Source of the DNA: Nocardioides conyzicola
Lineage (GTDB): Bacteria > Actinomycetota > Actinomycetes > Propionibacteriales > Nocardioidaceae
Direction: 5' to 3'
NCBI RefSeq assembly: GCF_039543825.1
Contig: NZ_BAABKM010000002.1
Span: 2,981,424-3,045,423 of the forward strand
DNA: 64,000 bases
Position 1 is the first letter of the stretch; each line of letters begins with the position of its first letter. Shown here one piece after another: positions 42,106 to 54,778 of the stretch. The notes below the pieces were generated by a model. It made no database searches. It was not told the DNA's origin and saw only the letters and a program-made list of their open reading frames with translations. The position numbers and the translations under genes are program-made.

Positions 42106-43314
42106 ATGTCCATCGCCAGTCCCAGCCCCGCAGAGACGCCCGCCGACGCCGTGATCGACGATGTCGTCGCGGGTCTCGAGGACGAGCTGGTCGCCTTCCG
42201 GCGCGACCTGCACGCCCACCCGGAGCTCTCCTGGCGGGAGGTGCGGACCACCTCGCTGGTCGCGGCCCGGATCGCCCAGGCGGGCTGGCGGGTCACCGAG
42301 CTGCCGCGCACGGGCCTGGTGGCCGAGATCGGCACCGACGGGCCGGTGGTCGCCCTGCGGGCCGACCTCGACGCGCTCCCGGTCCCGGACCTGACCGGCG
42401 ACCCGTGGGCCAGCACCGTCGAGGGCGTGACCCACGCCTGCGGCCACGACGTCCACACCGCGGCCCTGGTCGGTGCCGCGGTCGCGCTCGGCCGCGTCCA
42501 CGAGCAGGGGCTGCTGCCGGGGCGGGTCCGGCTGCTCTTCCAGCCGGCCGAGGAGGTGATGCCCGGCGGAGCGCTCTCGCTGATCGAGCTGGGCGCCCTC
42601 GACGACGTCGACCGGGTCTTCGGGCTGCACTGCGACCCCACGCTCGACGTCGGCAGCGTCGGCCTCCGCGAGGGCCCGATCACCGGCGCCGCGGACCACC
42701 TCGACGTGACCCTCAGCGGCTCGGGCGGCCACACCTCCCGGCCCCACCTGACCGAGGACCTCACCTACGCGCTCGGGAAGGTCGTCACCGAGCTCCCGTC
42801 GATCCTGTCGCGGCGCCTCGACCCCCGCGCCGGCGTGAGCGTGGTCTGGGGCATCGTCCACGCCGGCAGCGCCCACAACGTCATCCCGGCGAGCGGCCGG
42901 GTGGGCGGCACGGTGCGGATGCTCGACGCCGTCGCCTGGTCCGAGGCCGAGAAGCTGGTGCCGCTGCTCGTGGAGCAGATCGTGGCGCCGTACGGCGTGC
43001 ACGCGCAGGTCGACTACCAGCGCGGGGTGCCGCCGGTGGTCAACGACCTGGCCGCCATCACGCTGCTCGCCGGAGCCGTCGAGCGGGTGCTCGGGCACGA
43101 TGGGCACGTTCCCACCCAGCAGAGCCTCGGCGGCGAGGACTTCGGCTGGTACCTCGACCGCGTGCCCGGCGCCATGGGCCGCCTCGGCACGCGCGCACCG
43201 GGCGGTCCGACGTACGACCTGCACCAGGGCAACCTGCGCGTCGACGACCGGGCCGTGGGCATCGGCGCCCGCGTGCTGGCACAGGTGGCGGTCGCGTTCC
43301 ACGGCGTTCTTTGA
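42106..43314 (+). CDS. M20 family metallo-amidohydrolase (hippurate/IAA-amino-acid hydrolase type)
   Basis: 402 aa cytoplasmic peptidase/amidohydrolase. The M20D pattern is present: FRRDLHAHPELSWREVRT at the start, VALRADLDALPVPD, the metal motif ACGHDVHTAALVGAA, FQPAEEVMPGGA, the His of the dimerisation domain in GSGGHTSRPH, and the late GGEDFGWYLDRVPGAM with the last metal ligand. Such enzymes hydrolyse N-acyl amino acids or amino-acid conjugates. The start is set by TAGCCT 7 nt upstream; longer in-frame starts run into the preceding gene. Confidence 0.92.
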   Translation: MSIASPSPAETPADAVIDDVVAGLEDELVAFRRDLHAHPELSWREVRTTSLVAARIAQAGWRVTELPRTGLVAEIGTDGPVVALRADLDALPVPDLTGDPWASTVEGVTHACGHDVHTAALVGAAVALGRVHEQGLLPGRVRLLFQPAEEVMPGGALSLIELGALDDVDRVFGLHCDPTLDVGSVGLREGPITGAADHLDVTLSGSGGHTSRPHLTEDLTYALGKVVTELPSILSRRLDPRAGVSVVWGIVHAGSAHNVIPASGRVGGTVRMLDAVAWSEAEKLVPLLVEQIVAPYGVHAQVDYQRGVPPVVNDLAAITLLAGAVERVLGHDGHVPTQQSLGGEDFGWYLDRVPGAMGRLGTRAPGGPTYDLHQGNLRVDDRAVGIGARVLAQVAVAFHGVL

Positions 43315-43467
43315 CGAAATTCGGGTCCTCGGGGTGAGTATGTCCGCCCAGTCCGCATCGACTCGATAACAACTTCGTGAACGGCCCTTGCGGGCACTAC
43401 GAAGGCCCTAGGGTTTCGTCTGTTTTCACGCCCGTCCCGGGCGGTCACGGACCATGAAGGAGGCGTC

Positions 43468-44562
43468 TTGCGACGCACCACGAAGTTTGCAGCCCTGCTG
43501 TCGGTCAGCGTGCTGGCCCTCGGGGCCTGCGGCAGCAGCGACAGTGACGGCGGCAACAAGGCCAGCGACGGCGGTTCCTCCGCTGCGGCCAGTGCCGACG
43601 TCTGCAAGGACGCCAAGGGCGACGGACCCAAGATCGGCCTCGCGTACGACGTGGGCGGCCGCGGCGACCAGTCCTTCAACGACTCCGCCTACGAGGGTCT
43701 CTCGAAGGCCGTCAAGGACTTCGACGCCACCTGCATCGAGGGTGAGGCACAGGACGGCGAGGCCGAGTCGGCCCGCGAGGACCGCCTCCGCCAGATGGCC
43801 GACGCCGGCGCGACCGCCATCATCGGTGTCGGCTTCGCCTACAGCGACTCGGTCAACGCCGTGGCCCCGGACTACCCGGACGTCAACTTCGGCGTCGTCG
43901 ACGGCTTCGACCCCGACGACAAGGCCAACGACAACGTCGCGTACTTCTCCTTCGCTGCCAACGAGGCGTCCTTCCTCGTGGGTGTGGCTGCTGCTGAGAA
44001 GACCCAGTCCAAGCAGGTCGGCTTCGTCGGCGGCGTGCACAACGACCTGATCAAGGGCTTCGAGGCCGGCTTCACCGCTGGTGTCAAGGCCGTCGACCCG
44101 AGCATCAAGGTCGACGTCGCCTACATCGAGGAGAGCGACCTCGCCGGCTTCGGCGACCCGGCCGGTGGCAAGACCGCCGCCGCAGGTGAGTTCGACAAGG
44201 GTGCCGACGTGGTCTACCACGCCTCCGGCGCCTCGGGCAGCGGTGTCTTCGACGCCGCGGTCGAGGCCGGCGACGGCAAGTGGGCGATCGGTGTCGACTC
44301 CGACCAGTACCTCACCGCGACCAAGGAGCAGCAGCCGCACATCCTGACCTCGGCGCTCAAGCGCGTCGACGTCGCGACGTACGACTTCATCAAGTCGGTC
44401 AACGACGGGTCTGCGAAGACCAGCTACGTCACGTACGACCTGAAGAACGACGGCGTCGGCTACGCCACCTCCGGTGGCTTCGTCGACGACATCAAGGCCG
44501 ACATCGACGGCTTCGCCGACAAGATCAAGGCTGGCACCATCACGGTTCCCACCGCCCCGTGA
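43468..44562 (+). CDS. BMP family nucleoside-binding lipoprotein
   Basis: 364 aa from TTG, which has a very strong AAGGAGG ribosome site. Signal peptide with lipobox L-G-A-C (Cys21) and a Ser/Gly/Asp-rich linker, then a type I periplasmic-binding fold of the BMP/PnrA family (KIGLAYDVGGRGDQSFNDSAYEGL, AIIGVGFAYSDSVNAVAPDYPDVNFGVVDGF, FVGGVHNDLIKGFEAGF, VVYHASGASGSGVFDAA, WAIGVDSDQY). It captures nucleosides outside the membrane for the ABC transporter encoded directly downstream. A strong terminator after the gene should make the binding protein more abundant than the transporter. Confidence 0.95.
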   Translation: MRRTTKFAALLSVSVLALGACGSSDSDGGNKASDGGSSAAASADVCKDAKGDGPKIGLAYDVGGRGDQSFNDSAYEGLSKAVKDFDATCIEGEAQDGEAESAREDRLRQMADAGATAIIGVGFAYSDSVNAVAPDYPDVNFGVVDGFDPDDKANDNVAYFSFAANEASFLVGVAAAEKTQSKQVGFVGGVHNDLIKGFEAGFTAGVKAVDPSIKVDVAYIEESDLAGFGDPAGGKTAAAGEFDKGADVVYHASGASGSGVFDAAVEAGDGKWAIGVDSDQYLTATKEQQPHILTSALKRVDVATYDFIKSVNDGSAKTSYVTYDLKNDGVGYATSGGFVDDIKADIDGFADKIKAGTITVPTAP

Positions 44563-44589
44563 CGGGTCGGCGAATCTTCGTCTGAACTA

Positions 44590-44638
44590 ACGTACGGGCC
44601 CGGGAGTAGTTTGCTCCCGGGCCCGTACGTCTCTTTTT
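44590..44638 (+). terminator. Strong intrinsic terminator between the BMP gene and its ABC transporter
   Basis: A perfect 17-bp stem (44590-44606 with 44614-44630; core GGGCCCGGGAG) and a 7-nt loop TAGTTTG, followed by CTCTTTTT. It is the best rho-independent terminator in the window and lies inside a functional operon, so it should act as a partial terminator that sets stoichiometry. Confidence 0.9.
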
Positions 44639-44665
44639 GCTCGCTCCCGACTTTCGGAGGTCACC

Positions 44666-46215
<1,550 letters not shown>

Positions 46216-46219
<4 letters not shown>

Positions 46220-47310
46220 GCTTCGTCAGGCGCTTCGGCTTCGCCCTGCTCGCACCGGTGATCGCGGTGCTGATCGCGATGCTCGCGACCAGCGTGGTGA
46301 TCTCGCTGTCGGGCAGTGACTCCACCGTCGGCGACTTCTGGTCGATCATCCTGGCCAAGCCCCAGGACCGGATCATGGTCAACATCGTCAACCAGACGTC
46401 GATGATCTATCTGTCGGCCGTGGCCGCGGCGATCGGCTTCCGGATGGGGCTCTTCAACATCGGTGTCGAGGGCCAGTACCTGCTGGCGTCGTACACCGCG
46501 GCCACCTTCGCCGGTGCCGCCCTGCTCCCCGGGGCCGTCAACGTCCTCGCCACGCTGGTCATCGCGATGGCGGTCGGTGCCGTCTGGTCCGGCATCGCCG
46601 GCATCCTGCGCACGACCCGAGGCGTCAGCGAGGTCATCTCGACGATCATGCTCAACTCGATCGCCGCGATCCTGGTCGGCTACCTGCTCGACAAGTACGG
46701 CCTCCACGGTGGCAACCAGGTCCGCACCAAGGCGCTGCCGGAGTCCAGCCAGCTGTCCGGCTGGCTCCCGTTCGAGCGGCCCGACGGCCCGATCTGGACG
46801 CTGGGCCTGCTCGCCGTGCTCGTCGGGGTCGGCTTCTGGGTGCTGCTCAACAAGACCCGCTTCGGCTTCGACCTGCGTGCCACCGGCCTGTCGCAGACCG
46901 CGGCGGTCGCGAGCGGCATCAAGGTCAACCGCATGGTGCTCATCTCGATGCTGCTCTCCGGAGCCGTCGCCGGGCTGATCTGGATGCCGGCGTACTTCGG
47001 CGCCGCGCACACCTACGGCACCACCTTCCAGGCGGGGCTCGGGTTCACCGGCATCGCGGTCGCGCTGCTCGGCCGCAACCAGCCGGTCGGCATGATCTTC
47101 GGCGCCGTGCTCTTCGCCTTCCTGACGGCCCAGTCCAACTCGTTGACCCTGCAGACCGACATCTCGCCGAGCATCGTCCAGATCACCCAGGGCGTCGCGG
47201 TGCTCGCCGTCGTGATCGCCTACGAGCTCGTCCGCCGCTACCGGATCAGGCTCGAGCAACGCACGGTGGCCGCGGCGCGCACCGCTCCCGCCCAGGAGGT
47301 GACCGCATGA
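46216..47310 (+). CDS. Nucleoside ABC transporter permease 1
   Basis: 364 aa inner-membrane BPD_transp_2-type permease with about eight to ten helices (first FALLAPVIAVLIAMLATSVVI). The family segment GFRMGLFNIGVEGQYLLASYTAA interacts with the ATPase; RTTRGVSEVISTIMLNSIA, FGFDLRATGLSQTAAVASGI and GLGFTGIAVALLGRNQP are typical of the YufP/NupB branch. The ATG overlaps the ATPase stop (ATGA), and its own stop overlaps the next start in the same way. Confidence 0.94.
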
Positions 47311-48566
47311 GCACGACGACCGAGGTCGACCGCAGCGCGCCGTCGGACCGCGCCCGCAAGATCGGGGGCATGTACCGCACCTACTGGCTGGTCCTGCTCG
47401 TCGCCTTCGTCGGGCTGTCGCTGGTGCGGATCGCCACCGGCGCCGACGACATCACCGCGGCCAACACGCTGCGGGCCGCGATCCTGTCCGCGTGCCCGAT
47501 CCTGCTCGCCGGCATGGGCGGGCTGTGGTCCGAGCGGGCCGGCATCGTCAACATCGGGCTCGAGGGCCAGATGCTGCTCGGCACCTGGGGCGCGGCGTAC
47601 TTCACCTACAACTACGGCCCGTGGGTCGGGTTGCTCGGCGCCGCCGCCCTGGGCGCACTCGGCGGCCTGCTGCACGGGCTCGCCACGATCACCTTCGGGG
47701 TCGACCACATCGTCTCCGGTGTCGCGATCAACATCATCGGTCTCGGCGCGACGACGTTCCTCGCCGAGGCGATCTTCACCGACTACCAGTACGGCGGCCC
47801 GCGCCAGCTGACCGGCCTCGACTCGCTGCCGTTCGTGACGGTGCCCGGGATCTCGGACGGCCTGAACTCGCTCAACGACAAGGGCTGGTTCGTGGTCTCG
47901 GACCTGGCGGGCTTCCTCGCCGCGCTGACGACCAAAATCTCGGTCGTCACGATCCTGATCGCGGTGATCGTCGTCCTGACCGCCTGGATCCTGTGGCGCA
48001 CGTCGTTCGGGCTGCGACTGCGCTCCTGCGGTGAGAACCCCGCGGCGGCCGAGTCCCTCGGCGTCAACGTCTACCTCTACAAGTACGTCGCGGTGCTCGT
48101 CTCCGGTGGCCTCGCCGGCCTCGGCGGTGCGTTCCTGGCGCTCGTCGCGGCGAGCGGCTTCACCACCAACCAGAGCGGCGGTCGTGGCTACATCGGCCTC
48201 GCGGCCATGATCTTCGGCAACTGGAACCCCTTCGGCACCCTCGGGGCGTCGCTGCTCTTCGGCTACACCGACGCGCTGCGGCTGCGGTCGCCGTCGGCGG
48301 TGCACGCGCTCCTGCTGCTGGTCGCGGTCGCGCTGCTCGCGTTCGCCGCGTGGCGCGCCTACCGCGGCGCCCGGACCTCCGCGATCGTGCTCGGCCTCCT
48401 GGGGGCCGGCTTCCTGGCGTGGTTCCTCCTCACCGACACGGTCCCGCGCGAGTTCACCGGCATGACGCCGTACGTCGTCACCCTGCTGGTCCTCGCCCTG
48501 GCGAGCCAACGGCTGCGGCCGCCGGCCGCCGACGGTCAGGTCTACCGCAAGGGGAGTGCCGGATAG
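47307..48566 (+). CDS. Nucleoside ABC transporter permease 2
   Basis: 419 aa, partner permease (YufQ/NupC branch). MGGLWSERAGIVNIGLEGQMLLGTWGAAYF is the family signature; RSCGENPAAAESLGVNVYLYKY and GRGYIGLAAMIFGNWNPFGTLGASLLFGYTDALRLR follow. It has about ten membrane helices; the C-terminal 100 residues add extra spans (AIVLGLLGAGFLAWFLL, YVVTLLVLALASQRL) compared with the shortest family members. ATGA overlap upstream; the TAG stop shares its G with the GTG of cdd. Confidence 0.94.
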   Translation: MSTTTEVDRSAPSDRARKIGGMYRTYWLVLLVAFVGLSLVRIATGADDITAANTLRAAILSACPILLAGMGGLWSERAGIVNIGLEGQMLLGTWGAAYFTYNYGPWVGLLGAAALGALGGLLHGLATITFGVDHIVSGVAINIIGLGATTFLAEAIFTDYQYGGPRQLTGLDSLPFVTVPGISDGLNSLNDKGWFVVSDLAGFLAALTTKISVVTILIAVIVVLTAWILWRTSFGLRLRSCGENPAAAESLGVNVYLYKYVAVLVSGGLAGLGGAFLALVAASGFTTNQSGGRGYIGLAAMIFGNWNPFGTLGASLLFGYTDALRLRSPSAVHALLLLVAVALLAFAAWRAYRGARTSAIVLGLLGAGFLAWFLLTDTVPREFTGMTPYVVTLLVLALASQRLRPPAADGQVYRKGSAG

Positions 48567-48958
48567 TGACCGCGGAGTTCGACTGGGACGCGCTCCAGGC
48601 CGTCGCGGAGGAGGCGATGACGCACGCCTACGCGCCGTACTCCCACTTCGCGGTGGGTGCCGCCGCGACCGTCGACGACGGCCGGGTGGTGAGCGGCTGC
48701 AACGTCGAGAACGCCGCGTACGGCGTGGCGCTGTGCGCCGAGTGCGGGCTGGTCAGCCAGCTGCACCTCACCGGTGGTGGGCGGCTGACGCACTTCGTGT
48801 GCGTCAACGGCAGGCGCGAGGTGATCATGCCGTGCGGGCGCTGCCGGCAGCTGCTGTACGAGAACGGCGGGCCCACCCTGCTGCTCAAGACCATTTCCGG
48901 TGTGAAGACGATGGACGAGGTGCTGCCCGATGCGTTCGGTCCCGACGACCTCGATTGA
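48566..48958 (+). CDS. cdd: Cytidine deaminase
   Basis: 130 aa, the size of the homotetrameric zinc enzyme. It deaminates cytidine and deoxycytidine to (deoxy)uridine. Zinc ligands Cys57, Cys90 and Cys93 (ALCAEC and PCGRC) and catalytic Glu59 are intact; the substrate segment [16 protein letters not shown] and the early [13 protein letters not shown] are canonical. The GTG start overlaps the permease stop by one base. The 3' end overlaps the P450 gene by 29 nt, so the last ten codons are read in two frames. Confidence 0.95.
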   Translation: MTAEFDWDALQAVAEEAMTHAYAPYSHFAVGAAATVDDGRVVSGCNVENAAYGVALCAECGLVSQLHLTGGGRLTHFVCVNGRREVIMPCGRCRQLLYENGGPTLLLKTISGVKTMDEVLPDAFGPDDLD

Positions 48959-50085
48959 CCTGACCGACCCCGACGTCGTCGCCGATCCCTACCCCTCCTT
49001 CGCGCGCGAGCGCGAGCAGCACGCGGTGGCGTGGCACGAGGCGTCGGGGATGTACCTCACGTTCGCGCACGCGACCGTCGGGCAGGTGCAGCGCGACCGG
49101 CGGCTGGGACGGCTCTTCTCGCCGCGGGAGCCGCTCGACTACCTCGAGCCCTTCAACCTGCTGCACCGCAACCAGATGATGGAGAACGAGCCGCCGGTGC
49201 ACACGCGCCTGCGGCGGCCGGTCGCGAAGGCGTTCGCCCGCGGCCACATCGAGCGGCTCCGGCCGCGGGTCCGTGAGATCGCGGCCGAGCTGCTCGCCGA
49301 CCTCGACCCTGCCGGCTTCGACGCCATCGCGGGGTACGCCGAACCCCTGCCGGTGCTGGTGATCGCCGACCTGCTCGGTGTCCCACGCTCCTACGCGCAC
49401 GACCTCCGCGACTGGTCCCAGGCCATCGTGCGGATGTACGAGGTCGCGCCGTCGCAGCAGACGGTCGACGACGCCGTACGCGCGGCCACGGACTTCGCGG
49501 GGCTGGTGCGCGAGCTGGTCGCGGAGCGGCGTACGACGCCCGCCGACGACCTGATCACCGACCTGGTGGCGACCGAGCTGACCGAGGACGAGGTCGTCGC
49601 GGCCGTCGTGCTGCTGCTCAACGCCGGCCACGAGGCCTCGGTCAACGTCTTCGGCAACGGCCTGGCCGCGATGCTGCGCCGCGGTCTGCGACCCGGCGCC
49701 GACGTACCGGCGACCGTCGAGGAGATGCTGCGCTTCGACTCCGCCCTGCAGCTCTTCGAGCGCACCGCCATGGAGGACGTCGAGGTGGGCGACATCGTCG
49801 TCGAGAAGGGCCAGAAGATCGCGGCCCTGCTCGGTGCGGCCAACCGCGACCCCGAGGTCTTCGACCAGCCCGACGAGTTCCGGGTGGACCGAGACCCCAA
49901 CAACCACTTGGCTTTCGGCGTCGGCGTGCACTTCTGCCTGGGCGCCCCGCTCGCGCGGATGGAGCTCGCCGAGTCGCTGCCCGCCCTGTTCGACACCTTC
50001 CCCGACCTGAGCCTGGCCGACGAGCCGGAGAGCCGGGGCACCTTCGTGCTGCGGGGCTACCGCACACTGCCTGTGAGAGGAACCC

Positions 50086-50093
<8 letters not shown>
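48930..50093 (+). CDS. Cytochrome P450 embedded in the nucleoside operon
   Basis: 387 aa soluble class I-type P450. I-helix AGHEAS (232-237), where the usual acid-alcohol Thr is replaced by Ala236-Ser237; ExxR as Glu265-Met-Leu-Arg268; heme-binding loop [12 protein letters not shown] with Cys336; the [12 protein letters not shown] beta segment is typical. Redox partners are not encoded nearby. It overlaps cdd by 29 nt upstream and deoA by 8 nt downstream, so it is translated as part of the salvage operon. Its substrate could be a modified nucleoside, or the link may be purely transcriptional. Such AGHEA-type P450s occur in actinobacteria with unknown substrates. Confidence 0.93.
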
Positions 50094-51370
<1,277 letters not shown>

Positions 51371-51372
<2 letters not shown>

Positions 51373-51500
51373 GTCGGGACCTCTGACGGTTCATTCGCCA
51401 GATTCGACCGTCATATCTCCCGACTCGACCGTCATATCTCCCGACTCGACCGTCATATCTCCCGACTCGACCGTCAGAACTCACGACTCAACGGTCAGGG
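51371..51500. repeat. 21-bp tandem repeats with an inverted copy, between deoA and maoC
   Basis: Three near-identical 21-bp units (51401-51421, 51422-51442, 51443-51463; core CTCGACCGTCATATCTCCC) are followed by two decayed units (51464-51484 and from 51485). An imperfect inverted copy lies at 51371-51391, matching at GAGTCGGGA and TGACGGT. Any direct unit can pair with the inverted copy to form a hairpin. It sits between converging 3' ends and may act as a bidirectional terminator. No spacers, so it is not CRISPR. Confidence 0.85.
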
Positions 51501-51947
51501 GAGCAGGAGGACGACGGTCTCAGCGACGCAGGCGGGCTTGGTCTCGCCCTCGATCTCGATCGTGTAGCGGAGGGTCGCCTGCTTGCCCTTGGGCAGGTCG
51601 GCGACGTCGGCCAGGGCCACGTGGGCGCGGATCCGCTTGCCGACCAGGACGGGATGGGGGAAGCGCACCTTGTTGGCGCCGTAGTTGAGCTTGGCGCCGG
51701 GCGTCTCGAAGCTCACGACCTGGCCGCCGAGGTAGGGGACCAGCGACAGCGTCAGGTAGCCGTGGGCGATGGTGCCGCCGAACGGTCCGTCCTTCGACCG
51801 CTCGACGTCGACGTGGATCCACTGGTGGTCACCGGTGGCGTCCGCGAACCGGTCGACCCGGTCCTGGTCGATCTCCAGCCAGTCGGAGGTGCCGAGCTCC
51901 TCGCCGGTCGCAGCGGACACTTCATCAAGAGTCGAGAACACGCGCAT
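51495..51947 (-). CDS. MaoC-like (R)-specific enoyl-CoA hydratase/dehydratase
   Basis: 150 aa hotdog-fold protein. The hydratase 2 motif is present: [36 protein letters not shown], with catalytic Asp and His in the D-H-Q-W-I-H segment; the remainder matches Nodulin-like MaoC proteins ([31 protein letters not shown]). It hydrates trans-2-enoyl-CoA or a related thioester. Single gene, divergent from add with only 35 bp between starts. TAGGTT 6 nt before the ATG fits leaderless transcription. Unrelated to nucleoside salvage as far as can be seen. Confidence 0.92.
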   Translation of the reverse strand: MRVFSTLDEVSAATGEELGTSDWLEIDQDRVDRFADATGDHQWIHVDVERSKDGPFGGTIAHGYLTLSLVPYLGGQVVSFETPGAKLNYGANKVRFPHPVLVGKRIRAHVALADVADLPKGKQATLRYTIEIEGETKPACVAETVVLLLP

Positions 51948-51953
51948 GCCCCC

Positions 51954-51959
51954 AACCTA
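51954..51959 (-). promoter_or_regulatory. -10 box of leaderless maoC-like gene
   Basis: TAGGTT on the minus strand, 6-nt spacer to ATG 51947. Confidence 0.5.
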
Positions 51960-51982
51960 TCCAGTCTGATTGGATCGTCTCC

Positions 51983-53074
51983 ATGACGCCCACTCGCGAG
52001 CAGGTCCGACGGGCACCCAAGGTGCTCCTCCACGATCACCTCGACGGCGGGCTGCGACCACAGACGATCATCGACCTGGCCGCGGACAACGGGCACCAGC
52101 TGCCCGACGTCGGCGGTGAGCTGACGGCCGAGTCGCTCGGACGGTGGTTCGCCGAGGCGGCCGACTCCGGGTCGCTCGAGCGCTACCTCGAGACCTTCGA
52201 CCACACGGTCGGCGTGATGCAGACCGGTCCCGCGATCACGCGGGTCGCCCGCGAGTGCGTCGAGGACCTCGCCGCCGACGGGGTCGTGTACGCCGAGATC
52301 CGCTACGCGCCCGAGCAGCACGTCGAGACCGGCCTCACGCTCGACGAGGTGGTCGCGGCGGTCCAGGAGGGCTTCGACCAGGCGGTCGTCGCGAGCGGCA
52401 ACCGGATCGTCGTACGCCAGCTGCTGACGGCGATGCGGCACCAGGCCCGGTCGATGGAGATCGCCGAGCTGGCGGTCGCGTGGCGCGACCGCGGGGTGGC
52501 GGGCTTCGACATCGCCGGCGCCGAGGCGGGCTACCCGCCAACCCGGCACCTCGACGCGTTCGAGTACCTCCAGCGCGAGAACTTCCACTTCACCATCCAC
52601 GCCGGCGAGGCCTTCGGGCTGCCGTCGATCTGGCAGGCGATCCAGTGGTGCGGCGCCGACCGGCTGGGGCACGGCGTACGGATCATCGACGACATCACCG
52701 TGCACGACGACGGCTCGGTCGAGCTCGGCCTGCTCGCGGCGTACGTCCGGGACAAGCGGATCCCGCTCGAGATGTGCCCGTGGTCCAACATCCAGACCGG
52801 GGCCGCCGCCTCGATCGCCGAGCACCCGATCGGGCTGCTCAAGAGGCTGCGCTTCCGGGTCACGGTCAACACCGACAACCGGCTGATGAGCCAGACCTCG
52901 ATGACCCACGAGATGACCTCGCTCGTCGAGGCGTTCGGCTACGGGCTCAGCGACCTCGAGTGGTTCACGATCAACGCGATGAAGTCGGCCTTCCTGCCGT
53001 TCGACGAGCGGTTCGCGCTCATCTCCGACGTGATCAAGCCGGCGTACGCCGCGCTCCGTGGGGAGGTCGCATGA
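51983..53074 (+). CDS. add: Adenosine deaminase
   Basis: 363 aa zinc amidohydrolase that converts adenosine or deoxyadenosine to inosine. Metal ligands in [10 protein letters not shown] (residues about 13-22), substrate/catalytic HAGEAFG (about residues 206-212), GHGVRI, and the acidic metal ligand in [21 protein letters not shown] and [11 protein letters not shown] are family features. The Asn after the metal Asp (NTDN) is common in actinobacterial enzymes in place of NTDD. Stop overlaps the next start (ATGA). Confidence 0.94.
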   Translation: MTPTREQVRRAPKVLLHDHLDGGLRPQTIIDLAADNGHQLPDVGGELTAESLGRWFAEAADSGSLERYLETFDHTVGVMQTGPAITRVARECVEDLAADGVVYAEIRYAPEQHVETGLTLDEVVAAVQEGFDQAVVASGNRIVVRQLLTAMRHQARSMEIAELAVAWRDRGVAGFDIAGAEAGYPPTRHLDAFEYLQRENFHFTIHAGEAFGLPSIWQAIQWCGADRLGHGVRIIDDITVHDDGSVELGLLAAYVRDKRIPLEMCPWSNIQTGAAASIAEHPIGLLKRLRFRVTVNTDNRLMSQTSMTHEMTSLVEAFGYGLSDLEWFTINAMKSAFLPFDERFALISDVIKPAYAALRGEVA

Positions 53075-53547
53075 GGATCCACTACGTGCCGACCGTGCTG
53101 CTGCTCGGGTCTGCGGTGCTCATCCTCCTGATCGGGGCCGGCCTGCTGCTCAAGGGGCGCGCCGTACGCCGGACCGCGGAGCGGTTCCGCAGCCGCGCGG
53201 TCGCGGCCACGGCGACCGTGGTCTCGCTGGAGGCCAAGGACCTCAGCTTCGGGGCCGAGCCGGACACCCGCTACTTCCCGGTGGTGAGCTTCGTGCCGGA
53301 CGGTGCGACCGAGGCCGTCGAGGCCCAGACGCTCACCGACGTGCCCTCGCCACCGCCGCGGGTCGGCGACTCCATCGAGGTCGCCTACGACCCCGAGCGC
53401 CCGGACCACGTCGACGTGGCCGTGACCGAGGGCACCGCGGAAGGAGCGGGTCGCACGTACGCCGTGCTCGGGTCGCTCGTCCTGCTCCTCGCCCTGGGCG
53501 TCGCCGCCGCGTGGCTCGTGCTGCTCCTGGTCGTCTGGACCCACTAG
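53071..53547 (+). CDS. DUF3592-type membrane protein
   Basis: 158 aa. An N-terminal membrane helix (about residues 8-27, [19 protein letters not shown]), an extracytoplasmic or cytoplasmic beta-rich domain ([13 protein letters not shown]...[14 protein letters not shown]...[18 protein letters not shown]) and a C-terminal helix (about 133-156). The YFPVVSF / VAYDPE pair is the DUF3592 pattern; function unknown. Coupled by an ATGA overlap to add and followed 3 nt later by an antiporter gene, so the three form one transcription unit. Confidence 0.85.
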   Translation: MRIHYVPTVLLLGSAVLILLIGAGLLLKGRAVRRTAERFRSRAVAATATVVSLEAKDLSFGAEPDTRYFPVVSFVPDGATEAVEAQTLTDVPSPPPRVGDSIEVAYDPERPDHVDVAVTEGTAEGAGRTYAVLGSLVLLLALGVAAAWLVLLLVVWTH

Positions 53548-53550
53548 CCC

Positions 53551-54762
53551 ATGCCCTCGCCGGCGGAGTCGATCTTCTGGATCGCGGTCTGCGCCGTCCT
53601 GGCGCCGCTCCTCGCGGCGCTGCTGCTGCGGGGCCGGGTGCCCGAGGTCGTGCTCCTCCTGGTGCTCGGTGTCGTCATCGGCCCGAACGCCCTCGACCTC
53701 GCGGTGACGGGTGAGGGCGTCGAGATGCTCCGCGAGCTCGGCCTCGGGATGCTCTTCCTGCTGGCCGGCTACGAGATCGAGGTCGACGAGCTCGTCGGGA
53801 AGGGCGGCCGGCGAGCCCTCGCCACCTGGGTGGCGTGCTTCGTCGTGGCGCTCGGGGTGATCGGGCTGGTCGGGCTGACGGACGCCGTCCACGCCGAGGT
53901 CGCGGTCGCCATCGCGCTGACGTCGACCGCTCTCGGGACGTTGCTGCCGATCCTCAAGGACAGCGGGGTCCTCGGCACCAGGTTCGGGCGCACGCTGATG
54001 AACCACGGGGCGTACGGCGAGCTCGCGCCGATCGTCGCGATGGCGGTGCTGCTCGGCAGTCGCGGGTACGTCGCCTCGGTGGTGGTGCTCGTCGGCTTCT
54101 TCCTGCTCGCGCTGGTCGTGCACCGCTTCTCCGCCCGGATCAGCCGGGAGGGCTCGGCCGTGCTCGGCGTCGTCCGACGTGGGGCGGACTCCTCCGGCCA
54201 GCCGCAGGTGCGGCTCGTCGTGCTGCTGCTGGTCACGCTCGGCGTGGCGGCCGCGGTCTTCGACCTCGACGTCGTCCTGGGTGCCTTCGCGGCCGGCTTC
54301 GTGCTGCGTGGACTGCTGCCCGACGGCCACGAGAGCCTGGAGCACAAGCTCGAGGGCCTCGCCTTCGGGCTGCTGATCCCGGTCTTCTTCATCACCTCGG
54401 GCATGGCCATCGACCCGCAGGCGGTGATCGACGAGCCCATCACGCTGGTCGTGTTCGTCGCGCTGATCCTGCTGGTCCGCGGTGGCCTCGTGCTGGTCTC
54501 GACCCGGCTCACCCGGGAGGACGGCCGGCCGGCGTTCGACCGCAACGAGGCCCTGGCCATGGGGCTCTTCGCGGCCACCGGGCTGCCGATCATCGTGGCC
54601 GTCACCTCGGTCGCGGTACGCGCCGGGGAGATGGCCGACACCAACGCCTCGGTGCTCGTCGCCGGTGGCGCCGTGACGGTGCTCATCTGTCCGCTGCTGG
54701 CCCAGCGGCTCCTCGCCGGGTCGCGCTCACCCGGATCGGGTGAGCACGCGGGGGCGTCGTAG
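53551..54762 (+). CDS. Cation:proton antiporter (CPA2/KefB-like membrane domain)
   Basis: 403 aa, about twelve membrane helices and no C-terminal TrkA/RCK domain, so a minimal Na+/H+ or K+/H+ exchanger core (Na_H_Exchanger family). Typical features: VVLLLVLGVVIGPNAL in the first helices, MLFLLAGYEIEVDEL with conserved acids, ALTSTALGTLLPILKDSG, LGAFAAGFVLRGLLP and LLIPVFFITSGMAIDP. It exchanges monovalent cations for protons across the inner membrane. Ion choice cannot be read from sequence. Confidence 0.9.
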   Translation: MPSPAESIFWIAVCAVLAPLLAALLLRGRVPEVVLLLVLGVVIGPNALDLAVTGEGVEMLRELGLGMLFLLAGYEIEVDELVGKGGRRALATWVACFVVALGVIGLVGLTDAVHAEVAVAIALTSTALGTLLPILKDSGVLGTRFGRTLMNHGAYGELAPIVAMAVLLGSRGYVASVVVLVGFFLLALVVHRFSARISREGSAVLGVVRRGADSSGQPQVRLVVLLLVTLGVAAAVFDLDVVLGAFAAGFVLRGLLPDGHESLEHKLEGLAFGLLIPVFFITSGMAIDPQAVIDEPITLVVFVALILLVRGGLVLVSTRLTREDGRPAFDRNEALAMGLFAATGLPIIVAVTSVAVRAGEMADTNASVLVAGGAVTVLICPLLAQRLLAGSRSPGSGEHAGAS

Positions 54763-54766
54763 TCCC

Positions 54767-54772
54767 TACGGT
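54767..54772 (+). promoter_or_regulatory. -10 box of leaderless SHOCT-protein gene
   Basis: TACGGT, 6 nt before the ATG at 54779. Confidence 0.5.
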
Positions 54773-54778
54773 CCCGTC

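Noticed and set aside
51401..51484. Possible CRISPR array in the 21-bp repeats
   Set aside because: Units are directly adjacent with no spacers, and no cas gene is present.
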